A stretch of DNA of 64,000 nucleotides from Natronomicrosphaera sp040876735 (GTDB lineage Bacteria > Planctomycetota > Phycisphaerae > Phycisphaerales > Phycisphaeraceae): NCBI GenBank assembly GCA_040876735.1, contig JBBDPC010000114.1, positions 17,331 through 81,330 of the forward strand. Direction: 5' to 3'. Below the pieces are notes generated by a model. It searched no databases. It was not told the origin of the DNA and was given only the letters and a program-made list of their open reading frames with translations. A program made the position numbers and the translations under genes. Numbering within the stretch: the stretch's first letter is position 1; each line of letters opens with the position of its first letter. Shown piece by piece: positions 1 to 8,701 of the stretch.

Positions 1-1609
1 CCGTCAGCCACGTCCCCGCAAGCGTCAGCCGGGATCGGCCGGCATCCGCGGAAGCCGATCGCGCCGGCTCGCGCAGTCGCTCGGCGAGCCACTGCCGTAA
101 CGCCACATGCGGAGCGCTTTGCCGGGCTTCGAGTTCACCTGTTTCGACCTGGGGATGGTGAATGCTCGACGACGCAACGCGTTCGAACCGGAAGGTGGCG
201 CCGAGGTCGAACACGCGTGGCGGACGTGTGCCGGCAAAGGGGTTGCCACGCCAGCGCACCACTTCCACTGGTCGCGGGCTTTGCAGGCTGGCGGTGACGC
301 GCAGGCGTGCATCACCCGCTTGCGCCGCGGTGAGGAAAGCGACGGGCAGGGCGTCGTCGTCCAGGTAGACGGCGGCACGATGCTCGGCGAGGCGCACCTG
401 GCCGGGATACTGCGCCCACGTCTGCCCCGCGTCGGTGCTCACCTCCACCACCGGCGGACGCGGCTCGCCGGCGTCGTCGAGCGTGAGGCACGGCCGCAAC
501 GGCAGCGCCTGCGGGCGCAGGTCGCCTTCGCCGAAAAATGTCGCGAGGTCGAACGCCGGGCCACGCTCGTAAGGCGGCACGCTGAACCGGCCGTCTTCGT
601 TCAGCACCCAGTAGCGGTAGGCATTGGCATAGCGGGCGAAGTCGTCGCTGGCAGTGCGGTCATAATCCGCGTCGGCCGCGCCTTCGGAGTCCGGATGCCA
701 ACCGGGCACGAGATCGAACGTCGACTCCACCCGCCACCCGTCGGCGCGGGCGATCCAGGGCTGCGCGGCCGGGGCGGGTGCGTCACGGTCCAGCGACACC
801 AGGTGTCCGACCGGCTGGTCGTCGCGTGGCGAGGCTGGTTGCACGACGCGGCCGTGCATCGCAGGCCGGACGGCTCGCCGTTCGATCACGGTGTCGCTTT
901 CGAGCACCGCCTCACGCTGCACCACCAGGTCGTATGGTTCGAGCAACCGCGTCAGCGCTTCACCGACGGGAGCGGTCAGATCCACCGTCTGCGTCAGCGG
1001 CGCGTCAGCCACTTCGGCTGGCAGCAGAGCCAGCGACAGGTCGAGCTGCGCCCAGGCCGAGAGCGTCGCCAGGGCGTCGGCCAACCGCCACGGCTCCCCG
1101 GTTTGCTCGAGCACGTGGACGTCCCGGCCGGCGAAGCGGAAGGTATGCCCTGAGCGGTTGCCCGGCGAGCCTGGTTGCATTCGTCCAGTCGGTTGGGCGA
1201 CAAGCACATCGTCCGCCCGCACCCACCAGAGCTGTTCGAGCCGGCGCGAGAGACGGACGGCCCATGCGTCGTGCAAGGTGAGCTGACGGCGTTCGCGTTC
1301 CTCGGCCGAGGTGCGTTCGTCATCGCCGATCACGCCTTCGCCGAGCACCACCCAGCGCACCTGGTCGTCGACGAGGCGCATCGGTTGGGCCACGATCGCA
1401 CGGGCATGTTGCCAGTGACGCCGTAAGGCTGGCCGTACGACCGCCGAGGCGGCGTTGAGCGTGATCGTGCGAACGTCGAGCGGCGCGTCGGCGATGTAAC
1501 TGACGACGGCGAGTCGCGCGTCCGGCACGCCGTCGACAAAGACGACCGGCCACGGCAACGCATGATCCGCGCGGGCTTGCAGGGCGGGCAGTGTAGCGCC
1601 GCTATTCAT
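1..1609 (-). CDS. Phage tail/baseplate-like protein, partial (C-terminus beyond left edge)
   Basis: The frame opens with ATG at 1609 and has no stop down to base 1, so at least 536 residues are present and the C-terminus is missing. The start overlaps the stop of the upstream gene as ATGA, which indicates translational coupling. I see no signal peptide and no enzyme motif. The protein is rich in Asp, Arg, Val and Leu, has beta-rich stretches, and near residue 390 reads VEVSTDAGQTWAQYP, reminiscent of repeat or tail-spike beta strands. Its place at the distal end of a capsid/tail cassette suggests a tail or baseplate component. That is inference from position only; I do not recognise the family. 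Confidence 0.7.
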   Translation of the reverse strand, partial: MNSGATLPALQARADHALPWPVVFVDGVPDARLAVVSYIADAPLDVRTITLNAASAVVRPALRRHWQHARAIVAQPMRLVDDQVRWVVLGEGVIGDDERTSAEERERRQLTLHDAWAVRLSRRLEQLWWVRADDVLVAQPTGRMQPGSPGNRSGHTFRFAGRDVHVLEQTGEPWRLADALATLSAWAQLDLSLALLPAEVADAPLTQTVDLTAPVGEALTRLLEPYDLVVQREAVLESDTVIERRAVRPAMHGRVVQPASPRDDQPVGHLVSLDRDAPAPAAQPWIARADGWRVESTFDLVPGWHPDSEGAADADYDRTASDDFARYANAYRYWVLNEDGRFSVPPYERGPAFDLATFFGEGDLRPQALPLRPCLTLDDAGEPRPPVVEVSTDAGQTWAQYPGQVRLAEHRAAVYLDDDALPVAFLTAAQAGDARLRVTASLQSPRPVEVVRWRGNPFAGTRPPRVFDLGATFRFERVASSSIHHPQVETGELEARQSAPHVALRQWLAERLREPARSASADAGRSRLTLAGTWLT

Positions 1610-3771
1610 GGGCGAACCTCCAGCAGGTTGAGCGGTTGGGCGGCGAGCGGTGTCGGGCGAACGATGGCCGAGTAAGGCGTGTGCGTGACGCTGCCGTCGT
1701 CGGCGACGAGGCGCCAGCGGTAGCGGGCCGGCTGCGCGGGTAATGGGAGCGTTGTGATGACGCGGTAGGCGTGGGGGTCGAGGTGGGTGACGTCGGCGGT
1801 GAACGCCACCGCTTCGGGTTCGTCGTCCACCTCGGCGAGCAGGCTGACGGCTTGCACGCGTGCCTGCCGCGCCGGTCGCTCCCACCAGAGGGCCGGGTGC
1901 ACCTGCCCCAGATCGAGGCGGGGTCGCCAGCCGTCCCGGTCGGGCCAGGCGGGCGGCACGGCTGGTTGCCGCAACGTGTCGCCGTCACGCACGACGCGCG
2001 TCAATGTCAGCCCGGCCTCTGACCGGCCGTGCTCGTCGACGCGGCGGACGAGGTAGACCGCTTCGTCGCCGTCGTCGGGCAGCCTGGCTTCGTCTTGCAC
2101 GTTGAAGGTGGCGATGTCGGCGCGGAGCAGTGCGGCGGGAGCGGCGGGGTCGACTTGTTCGAGTTGACGCACGGGGCCGAACACGTCCCAGCCGCGGGCG
2201 GGGAAGCGGGTGCGCAGCAGCGGGTCGCCGACGAGGTGCTGGCCCTCGCGTTGAATCGGCAGGGCGAGGAACCACGCTTCGCCCAGCGTCCAGCCGTGCC
2301 GCAAAGCTTCAAAGAAGGGGCGGACGTAAGGCGTGTTGGAAAGCGAGCACGGTCGGCTGGTGCCGACGGCGGCCGCGTAGCCGGCAGCGAGGGCGCTGTC
2401 GGCCCAGTTGGTGGCGGTGGCGCTGCGCAGCGTAGTGGCGGTGGGATCGTCGGCGTGCAGTTGCACACAGCAGACACGCCGGCCGGCGGGTGTGTCGAAG
2501 AAGCCCAGTGGCGAAGCGGGCGCAGTGGGCGCGGGCCAGCCCCAGAAGAACGCATCGTTGCGGATGGCGGTGAAGTTGACCTCCGGCTGCTCGGCATCGT
2601 GCGGGTCGCCGCTGATTTCAAACGGCAACCGCAACCGCTGGCGGTCGAGGCTGAGGGCCCAGTCGACCATCTGCTGCCGCCACCAGCCATGTTCGGACGT
2701 GGGGCTGCCGGCGAAGGGATCGAGCCAGAGCATGGCGGCGTCGCCTTCGCCGAGGCCGTGGGCAAGGTGATCGTCGGCGCGGTCGATGAGGGCGAGCGCA
2801 TCGGTGAGCGTTGGGCCGTCGATGCGGGCGGTCATGCGCTGGCCGGCGAGATCGTCGAAGGTGGGGCGAGTCGGCAGCGCGTCCGCGGCGAGCGGGTTGT
2901 GCGTGAGCGTGGTGTCGAGGTGGGCCGAGTGCATCAGGGCGGGCACGGCGTCGGCGGGGAAGCTGCCGTCCTGGACGTAACCCGGCACACCGAAGCCGAC
3001 CAGCACGCCCATGATCTGCTGCTGAAGCCCGGTCGTGGCGAGGTAGTCGTTCACCGCCGAGGCGAGGCTGGCGTACTGCTCGCCGGTGATCGTCTCGCTG
3101 GTTGGCAGCGTGAGGCCGAGCAGGTTGGCGAAGGGCACGCCGCGCGCCTGGCGGTACGCTTCGGTCCAGGTCACCGCGTCGGGCACGGCCGCGTTGTAGA
3201 GCACCAGCCAGCGGCGTGGATCGTCGGCGTACGCACTGGTGGGCGTGGCCACGGCGGGACCGACGTACTGCGTGTCGATCGCCCATTCGTCCAGATAAAG
3301 ATCACCCGCCAACGCGGTGTCTTTGAACATGCCGCCGAGCCAGACGGATCGGGTGACAAGCGCGCTGAAGGTCCCTTCGGCCGTGCTGTGCTCGATGCCG
3401 TTGACCCAGAGGCGAGCCGTGCCGTCGAGGGTGTCGACAGCCACTTCAAGGCAGTGCCAGGGCAAGGCGTTCAACGTGGCGGTCAGCTCATCGCCGGTGG
3501 CGAGCGTGAGGCGTACGAGACGCGCGTCGGTGTCGAAGTCGAGCCACCAGGTTTCCGCGCCCGAGTCGTCATGCCCACCAGCGACGCGCACCGCGCCGCC
3601 TGTGGCCGTGTGCGGCGCGAGCAGCAGGCGAACGTGCAGCAGAGGCGCATCGTCGCCAAGGTCGTGCGACAGGTAAGCGCCGTCGTTGCCGGTAGCGAAG
3701 GCGACGTGCAGGCCTTGCGTGCCCCGGTCGGGGAAGGCGGCGTCAGAGGTGATGGTCAAAGTGGTGCTCAT
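1606..3771 (-). CDS. LamG-like plus TIGR03790-like protein inside the phage tail operon
   Basis: The product has 721 residues. Start ATG 3771 was preferred over an upstream ATG at 3828 because MSTTLTITSD begins the folded domain. Residues about 1-170 resemble a concanavalin A/LamG fold (YLSHDLGDD, LEVAVDTLDGTARLWVNG, LYLDEWAID). Residues about 180-500 resemble the uncharacterised TIGR03790 family: RRWLVLYNAAVPD, then a YRQARGVPFANLLGL segment and GVLVGFGVPGYV. The C-terminal 200 residues look beta-rich. It follows the tail-fibre-like genes and overlaps the next gene by ATGA. TIGR03790 proteins are normally stand-alone proteins, so this location is odd. It could be a tail adhesin or a host-derived cargo domain. 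Confidence 0.75.
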   Translation of the reverse strand: MSTTLTITSDAAFPDRGTQGLHVAFATGNDGAYLSHDLGDDAPLLHVRLLLAPHTATGGAVRVAGGHDDSGAETWWLDFDTDARLVRLTLATGDELTATLNALPWHCLEVAVDTLDGTARLWVNGIEHSTAEGTFSALVTRSVWLGGMFKDTALAGDLYLDEWAIDTQYVGPAVATPTSAYADDPRRWLVLYNAAVPDAVTWTEAYRQARGVPFANLLGLTLPTSETITGEQYASLASAVNDYLATTGLQQQIMGVLVGFGVPGYVQDGSFPADAVPALMHSAHLDTTLTHNPLAADALPTRPTFDDLAGQRMTARIDGPTLTDALALIDRADDHLAHGLGEGDAAMLWLDPFAGSPTSEHGWWRQQMVDWALSLDRQRLRLPFEISGDPHDAEQPEVNFTAIRNDAFFWGWPAPTAPASPLGFFDTPAGRRVCCVQLHADDPTATTLRSATATNWADSALAAGYAAAVGTSRPCSLSNTPYVRPFFEALRHGWTLGEAWFLALPIQREGQHLVGDPLLRTRFPARGWDVFGPVRQLEQVDPAAPAALLRADIATFNVQDEARLPDDGDEAVYLVRRVDEHGRSEAGLTLTRVVRDGDTLRQPAVPPAWPDRDGWRPRLDLGQVHPALWWERPARQARVQAVSLLAEVDDEPEAVAFTADVTHLDPHAYRVITTLPLPAQPARYRWRLVADDGSVTHTPYSAIVRPTPLAAQPLNLLEVRP

Positions 3772-3824
3772 GGGGATTGCATCTCGGTGGTCTTCGTGGA
3801 GGCGGGACGTTGCGCTGTCAATCG

Positions 3825-4268
3825 TCACACGCGGAAGACGGTTTCGAGCCGGCGATCAGTGATGGTGGTGATCGCGCCTTCGCTCAGCTCAACCTCCGCA
3901 AGTTTGATGTGGAGCGCGGCCGGCCAATCGCTGTCGGCCGCGACCGCCGCGCTGCCGTCGTCATCGACCAAGGCGATGCGGGCCGTGGCGTTGTTGAAGG
4001 TCGCCAGGTCAAGCGTGCCGCCGGCGTAAACCAGCACATCACCGTCGATCGAGGCTCGGCCCGGGGCGATGGCGACGACCATCGGCCCCTCGTCGGCCTG
4101 GCCCACACGCAGCGCTGCGAGCGAGCACTCCGCCAGCCGGTGCAGCGTACGGATGAGCCACTGGTGGTAAGGCTGCAGACCTTGCGGGGGAAAGGCGATG
4201 TCCGTGGTCGCGTGGCGCGTGTCGACCAGGGCGTCGATCTGCTCGGGTGTGAGTTCGTCGAAGTGCAT
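3825..4268 (-). CDS. Small tail-fibre-like protein, paralogue of the neighbouring 391-aa protein
   Basis: The product has 147 residues. The start at 4268 gives MHFDELTPEQ; the longer frame upstream is arginine/proline-rich and looks non-coding. The pattern PYHQWLIRTLHRLAE, then an acidic stretch, IAPGRASIDGDVLVYAGG and ARIALVDDDGS matches segment by segment the first part of the protein encoded at 4328-5503 (PYHLLFRRMLHRLLR, VRPGRCFVADQAVTFEGA, TTWLWLDDQG). It looks like a truncated or single-module duplicate. Such G-rich beta modules are common in tail-fibre or receptor-binding proteins. The function is inferred from context. Confidence 0.75.
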   Translation of the reverse strand: MHFDELTPEQIDALVDTRHATTDIAFPPQGLQPYHQWLIRTLHRLAECSLAALRVGQADEGPMVVAIAPGRASIDGDVLVYAGGTLDLATFNNATARIALVDDDGSAAVAADSDWPAALHIKLAEVELSEGAITTITDRRLETVFRV

Positions 4269-4327
4269 CGGCGTGTCCTTGTGCGGTGTGCGGGAGAGGT
4301 GAGGCGTGACGTTGTGCGGCGGCGCGC

Positions 4328-5503
4328 TCAGGTGGGGCCGAGCGCACGGATGACAAGCAGCACGACCACGTCGCTCGCCTCGGCCGAGACGCTGCCGTCG
4401 GCGGTGCGCAGCAGGTCGAGGGTGAGCAGGTCGCCGCATGCAACCATCTGCGTGCCGTCGTCTTTGAGCAAGGCCGAATCGCCCGCGCCCTGGGCGGTGG
4501 AGCGGAAGCCGGCGCCGTCGGCGACGGTGATGGTGGGATCGCTCGTGCAGAGGTCGACGCCGTTGACTTTCACGCGGGCGCGGAGGTTGTCATCGTTGTC
4601 GTCGGTCTGGAGGTTGTCGCCGACGCTGAGCACGACGTCGATCACTTCGCCGGCGATCGGCGCAACGCCGAGGAGGCGACCGGTGGCGCTGGCGGCCAGC
4701 GTGCCGGCGTGGCGGTATTGCTCATGCACCGTGCCAAGCAGGTAGTAGCTGGGGCCGGTGGCCTGGCGTTGCCGGAGCCAGCCGGTGTCGGCGTCGAGTT
4801 CGAGGCGGGTGTCGCCGGCGGTGTGGCTGGGGAGGCTGAGGCGGAGGGCGACGCTGGCCTGTTCGGAGCTGCTGGCGTTGATGATGCGGAAGGCGGCTTC
4901 GCCGTCCACGCTCTGGTAGGTTTGCAGATGGCGGTGCAGGGCGTCGGCAGTGCTGGAGGGGCCGTCGCAGAGGAAGTTCAAGGCCATGGCGGTGACGGTG
5001 GCGTCGATGCCGTCGAGGGCCTGGTTGATCTCGTCGGCGGTGGCGGTGATGCCCAGCGCGCCGGCGGAGACGGAGGCGAGCATCGCTTCGCCGCGCAGGT
5101 CGGTGACGCTCTCGATCGTGGCGGCGCCGGTGTCGACGCGGGCGAGCGGAATGAACGTGCCGCGATTGGCAGGCAGGCTGGCGTCGCTTGTCTGCACGTC
5201 GCCTTGATCGTCAAGCCAGAGCCAGGTGGTCGCGCTCGCATCAAGCGTGATGGCTTGCGCCCCTTCAAACGTAACGGCCTGGTCGGCGACGAAGCAGCGG
5301 CCGGGGCGGACGCCGACGCTCAGGTCGCCGTCCTGGTAGACGCGCAGGTCGTTGGCGCGTTCGCTGGCGCGGAGCAGGCGGTGGAGCATGCGACGGAAGA
5401 GCAGGTGGTACGGGCTGGCGCCGGTGGGGATGTAGGGCACGCCGGTGGTTTCGTCCTGCGTCAGCGCCAGCAGGCTGGCATCGTCGGGGTAGCGTTCGTT
5501 CAT
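4328..5503 (-). CDS. Tail-fibre-like structural protein
   Basis: The product has 391 residues, with start ATG 5503 (MNERYPDDASL). The N-terminal 130 residues contain a helical PYHLLFRRMLHRLLRASERA segment followed by a beta module (VRPGRCFVADQAVTFEGA, WLWLDDQGDVQTSD, RGTFIPLARVDTG, IESVTDLRG). This resembles the start of many phage tail-fibre proteins, where a parameterised value is followed by a TDLR-type ending. The remainder contains DEINQALDGIDATVTAMALNF, close to the spacer found in many fibre proteins, and a C-terminal beta-rich domain with NGVDLCTSDPTITVADG. The next gene downstream is a shorter paralogue. Family membership is inferred. Confidence 0.75.
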   Translation of the reverse strand: MNERYPDDASLLALTQDETTGVPYIPTGASPYHLLFRRMLHRLLRASERANDLRVYQDGDLSVGVRPGRCFVADQAVTFEGAQAITLDASATTWLWLDDQGDVQTSDASLPANRGTFIPLARVDTGAATIESVTDLRGEAMLASVSAGALGITATADEINQALDGIDATVTAMALNFLCDGPSSTADALHRHLQTYQSVDGEAAFRIINASSSEQASVALRLSLPSHTAGDTRLELDADTGWLRQRQATGPSYYLLGTVHEQYRHAGTLAASATGRLLGVAPIAGEVIDVVLSVGDNLQTDDNDDNLRARVKVNGVDLCTSDPTITVADGAGFRSTAQGAGDSALLKDDGTQMVACGDLLTLDLLRTADGSVSAEASDVVVLLVIRALGPT

Positions 5504-5565
5504 CGTGGTGGTTCCTGTGCGAGCGTGGCCGTGTCGGGTGATAGGAAAAGCGAGCGATGCGGCGA

Positions 5566-6291
5566 CTATTGCCATCGCAGCGTGGCGGGTTCGTCGATCC
5601 ACATGCCGTCGGCGGGGGCGGGCAGATGTTCAATCGTGAGCAGCCGCTCCGCAGGTGACGCGAGCAGGGGCTGGCCCGTCGGGTCGTGCAGATTCAGTGC
5701 AAGGGTGCGCGTGCCGTTGGGCAGATGCGTGTGACGCCAATGCCAGGCGACGCCGTCCGCGCCCAACGGTCCGACGCCAAGCTCGCCTTCGCCCAGGCCC
5801 GGCCCGGTCGCCGCGTCGCTGCCGAACCCGCCTTCGCCGAACAGCGCCCCGAACCCGCCACGCGCTACGTCGGCGGGCCACAACGGTGTGACCGTCGCCG
5901 GCCCGTCATCCACAGCCAGCCCAAGCTCGGCCGTCACCGGCAACGTCTCGTCACGCAACACCGTCACCGCCGCCACGTCCGGCACCGTCGGCGACCAGGT
6001 CCGCAACAGCTCCGGCCGGGCACGCCAGACATCGCCGCCTTCCGCCACCGGATCCACCGCCAGCAGCTCGATGCGATGCGCCCGCGTGCGATCGAGCAGC
6101 AACCACATCGCCCGCTGCGCCGGCCAGGCGGTCACGTCGTACAACGCACCGTCGACATACACCTGCACCAGCCGGTCGCCCTGCTGCGGCGCCCGCCACC
6201 ACAGATGCACCTGCATCGCGTCGTCGCCTTGCGCGTGCGTTGCCGGCCGGGCGAGCGTCAGTTCGAAAATATCTTGCGTGTAAGCGCTCAT
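5566..6291 (-). CDS. Phage tail-associated protein of unknown function
   Basis: The product has 241 residues from ATG 6291 (MSAYTQDIFELTLARP). It lies 11 bases after the stop of the upstream gene, consistent with one transcript. It is beta-rich (VHLWWRAPQQGDRLVQVYVDGALYD), with a glycine-rich run around residues 145-170 (GGFGALFGEGGFG, GLGEGELGVGPLG) and a closing segment HTHLPNGTRTLALNLHDP. It lacks a signal peptide or membrane span. I do not recognise a family. Position between connector-like and fibre-like genes suggests a virion component. Confidence 0.7.
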   Translation of the reverse strand: MSAYTQDIFELTLARPATHAQGDDAMQVHLWWRAPQQGDRLVQVYVDGALYDVTAWPAQRAMWLLLDRTRAHRIELLAVDPVAEGGDVWRARPELLRTWSPTVPDVAAVTVLRDETLPVTAELGLAVDDGPATVTPLWPADVARGGFGALFGEGGFGSDAATGPGLGEGELGVGPLGADGVAWHWRHTHLPNGTRTLALNLHDPTGQPLLASPAERLLTIEHLPAPADGMWIDEPATLRWQ

Positions 6292-6302
6292 GCTCTGCTC
6301 GC

Positions 6303-6677
6303 TCAGGGTCGGACCTGTCGGTACTGCACGCGGTAGCTCACCTGCCATCGCACGCCCAGTCGTCGCATCACGCTCGGCTCAAAGGCGAGCATCACCATGT
6401 TGGGCCAGGGTCGGTCGCGTTCGTCGACCAGCTCGCGGGCCGTGCCATCGACGTAGGCTTCAATCGCGTTGATCTGCTGCTGCAACGCGTCCACTGTGTC
6501 GGCGATGAGCGTGCCGGTCTGCGTGATGGCCCGGCCCTGGCGACCTTGGGAGAAGAGGCCGGATCCTTGGCCATGCAGCGGCTGATGCTCGGCAAACGCC
6601 AGTGCCGCGCCGCCGACTTCGCAGTGCGTCGGGCCGGAGGCGAACAAGGCTTGTCCGTCGTAGGTGGGGCTGGTCAT
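6303..6677 (-). CDS. Small phage structural protein
   Basis: The product has 124 residues and starts at ATG 6677, 10 bases after the stop of the upstream gene. It begins MTSPTYDGQALFASGP, has a helical middle (TVDALQQQINAIEAYVDG) and ends with a beta segment (VMRRLGVRWQVSYRVQYRQV). Size and position, just after the connector-like gene, would fit a tail-completion or head-closure protein. No diagnostic motif is visible, so this is inference from gene order. Confidence 0.7.
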   Translation of the reverse strand: MTSPTYDGQALFASGPTHCEVGGAALAFAEHQPLHGQGSGLFSQGRQGRAITQTGTLIADTVDALQQQINAIEAYVDGTARELVDERDRPWPNMVMLAFEPSVMRRLGVRWQVSYRVQYRQVRP

Positions 6678-6687
6678 GGCGGTTCCT

Positions 6688-7329
6688 TTACACGCGGGAG
6701 AGGCGGATCAGGCCCAGGTGACGCCGTTCGTCCGCCCGACCGTCGCCGTCGATGTCGATGAGCACGCTGGCCTGCGCCACGGATTCGCGGAACCGGCGGT
6801 GGTAGTGCTGGGCCTTGACGAGCAGCGCTTCGTTGTCGCCGCCGATCGCCGCCGCACCGGAGTAGATGCGTTCCAGCGTGCCCAGCGCTTCGAGCCGGGC
6901 GACCACGGACAGGGACACCACGGCGTCTTCGGTCAGCCCGCCGGCCGAGTCGTCGTCGGGGTCGATGCCCAGCAGCCGCAGCAACGCGTCGTGCACCAGG
7001 GCGGCCTGCGGGGCGAAGGTGCGCACCAGCACTTCCCGCTCGCTGCCGGTGTCGCCGGGCACGAGCGGATCGCTCAGCCGGGCGCGGGGGCGGGAGATGG
7101 TGAGCGTGGTCGCGTCCAGGCGGTCGATCACTTCGTAAGCCACGCGATCGACGAGCACGACCTGCCCGGCCTCGACGCCCACCACTTCAAAGTCGGTGTC
7201 GACACTGCTCAACGTCGTGCCTTCCAGCTCACCATCGTTGACGCGCACACGCTGCTGCGCGGCGAACGGCACGTCCACGAAGACGCTCGGCTCCAGGACC
7301 AGCAGATCACGATCGGTGGAAAAGTTCAT
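6688..7329 (-). CDS. Head-tail connector-like protein
   Basis: The product has 213 residues. The N-terminal half is beta-rich (QRVRVNDGELEGTTLSSV, VVLVDRVAYEVIDRLDATTL). The C-terminal half is helical and includes FAPQAALVHDALLRLLGID, VARLEALGTLERIYSGAAA and YHRRFRESVAQASVLIDIDGDGRAD. A DxDxDG-like element (DIDGDGRAD) could bind calcium. It is the first gene after the major capsid protein, the usual place for a head-tail adaptor. The two-domain layout and position support that role, but no profile was run. Confidence 0.72.
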   Translation of the reverse strand: MNFSTDRDLLVLEPSVFVDVPFAAQQRVRVNDGELEGTTLSSVDTDFEVVGVEAGQVVLVDRVAYEVIDRLDATTLTISRPRARLSDPLVPGDTGSEREVLVRTFAPQAALVHDALLRLLGIDPDDDSAGGLTEDAVVSLSVVARLEALGTLERIYSGAAAIGGDNEALLVKAQHYHRRFRESVAQASVLIDIDGDGRADERRHLGLIRLSRV

Positions 7330-7451
7330 GGTTTCGTTCCTTCAGCCGCTTGCGGCTTGGCGTGGGGTGAAACGGCTCGGCCCCCGTTTCCAGGAGCCGG
7401 CCGTGGGTCGGGCTTGCCGTGCCGGGCAGAACACGACAAGCGAAGAGAGGT

Positions 7452-7480
7452 GAAGCGCGGCGGACCCGTGGCCGCGCTTC
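7452..7480 (-). terminator. Hairpin downstream of the capsid gene
   Basis: Perfect 10-bp arms (GAAGCGCGGC / GCCGCGCTTC) enclose a 9-nt loop, starting 14 bases beyond the capsid stop codon. No T-run follows on the minus strand, so it may act as a partial terminator or an RNA-stabilising end. Either would raise capsid mRNA relative to the downstream tail genes. Confidence 0.5.
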
Positions 7481-7493
7481 AAGGGGGAAGGCG

Positions 7494-8633
7494 TCAGGCG
7501 CTGGTGGCGAGGTTGTGGATCAGGCCGTGCGCGTTCTCGTTGCGCAGCTCCATCGTGTATTCGCCGATCACCTGCCCCGCTTCGCGGTCGCCGGTGGCGG
7601 CCAGCTTCTTGAAGTGGAAGCTGCGCCCGCTCATCGGCAGCACGTCGATGCGCGACGAGTCGAGCAGCAGCACCGCGTCGCGCGGCACCCACCGGCTGAG
7701 CACGACCCGGCAGACGCCGAAGTCGCTTTCGTAGACGCTCACGAGGTCGCGGAAGCGCGTGCTCTTGTCGTCGTAGCCGCGGGCGGAGGTGATGAAGTTG
7801 TTGATCCGCCGTTTCTGGTAGCCGCTGACGACGATGGTGTCGACACTGCCGCTGGAGCGCTCCCAGATGTCGCGCAACGCCTGGTTGAGCATCGCCTCGT
7901 CAAGGCTCGCGCCCTCGGCGTCGCTGAGGTTGCTCGCCAGGTGGGGCACGATGCCCTTCATCGTGCGGCGGACGCTGGCGTCGCCCTGCGGCGTGCCGGC
8001 GTGGGACGTGCCGTTGATGACGCAGTTCTCCAGGTCGCGGATCAACTCGCGCAGCCGTTCCGCCTTCTGGTATTCCAGCTCGTCGTTGACCGCGAGTTGC
8101 CGGGCGGCGAGTTGTGAGCCGGAGACTTCGACGGTGGAGGTGAAGATCTGCGTGACATTCTGCTTCCGCGTCCGGTTGGTGAAGCGGGCGGCGGGGGCGT
8201 CGCCTCCCTCGAGCGCGGCATTGCCGAGGATGCGCAGTTCGTCTTCGTCGCTGACGCCCTCGGCCGTCGTGCCGCCGTAGCCGCGGGCGACGGTGAGCGT
8301 GTTGCTGCTGACGGCGGTGACGAACATCACTTCGCGTGAGCCGTGGGCCTGCACCTGGTCGCCGACGCGGAAGCGGTCGCCGTTGGCGACGGTGATGCTG
8401 GTGGCGGTGGTGTCGTCTTCGAGTGAGCCGTCGTCGATGACGTCGGTGTTGGGCAGCAGTTCATCTTCGAGCCATTCGTGCACGGTGCTGCTGGCGGCGC
8501 GCTGCGGGTCGCCGAGGTGGTCCAGCAGCGGGGTTTCGTAGGGGCTGACGATGCCGATGATGTCGCTGACGTCTTCGGCGATCTCGGGCAGGGTGCTGCC
8601 CGCGGAGTAGGTTGCTTTGCCGGTGAATGCCAT
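7494..8633 (-). CDS. Major capsid protein, SU10/DUF5309 type
   Basis: The product has 379 residues. The N-terminus (MAFTGKATYSAGS..IAEDVSDIIGIVSPYETPLLDHLG) and the segment FEWL-like VHEWLEDELLP followed by TRKQNVTQIFTSTVEVSGS and ELEYQKAERLRELIRDLENCVING are typical of the DUF5309/SU10 major capsid family, HK97-fold proteins seen in several podo- and siphophages. The C-terminal part (DTIVVSGYQKRRINNFIT, VLSRWVPRDAVLLLDSSRIDVLPM, GEYTMELRNENAHGLIHNL) also fits the family. It is the third gene of the cassette, preceded by a scaffold-like gene and followed by a stabilising hairpin. Length is within the family range and the frame is intact. Confidence 0.88.
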   Translation of the reverse strand: MAFTGKATYSAGSTLPEIAEDVSDIIGIVSPYETPLLDHLGDPQRAASSTVHEWLEDELLPNTDVIDDGSLEDDTTATSITVANGDRFRVGDQVQAHGSREVMFVTAVSSNTLTVARGYGGTTAEGVSDEDELRILGNAALEGGDAPAARFTNRTRKQNVTQIFTSTVEVSGSQLAARQLAVNDELEYQKAERLRELIRDLENCVINGTSHAGTPQGDASVRRTMKGIVPHLASNLSDAEGASLDEAMLNQALRDIWERSSGSVDTIVVSGYQKRRINNFITSARGYDDKSTRFRDLVSVYESDFGVCRVVLSRWVPRDAVLLLDSSRIDVLPMSGRSFHFKKLAATGDREAGQVIGEYTMELRNENAHGLIHNLATSA

Positions 8634-8666
8634 GAGTGAAATCCTTGTGAGGTGAAAGGTTGATTC

Positions 8667-8695
8667 TTACTCCCCTCCCGGGGGGAGGGGAGTAA
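8667..8695. repeat. Palindrome between capsid and scaffold genes
   Basis: Arms of 13 bases (TTACTCCCCTCCC and its complement) are separated by GGG. The CCCCTCCC sequence resembles the arms of the REP-D elements elsewhere in the window, so this may be a remnant. It could also tune the ratio of scaffold to capsid mRNA. Confidence 0.6.
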
Positions 8696-8701
8696 GAGGG
8701 G

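Noticed and set aside
107..1153. Long plus-strand reading frame opposite the left-edge gene
   Set aside because: It is arginine/histidine-rich, has no family features and lies antisense to an uninterrupted minus-strand frame that is coupled to the preceding gene.
2029..4029. 666-residue plus-strand reading frame
   Set aside because: It spans the whole opposite strand of two good minus-strand genes and has a glycine/valine/glutamate composition typical of antisense frames in high-GC DNA.
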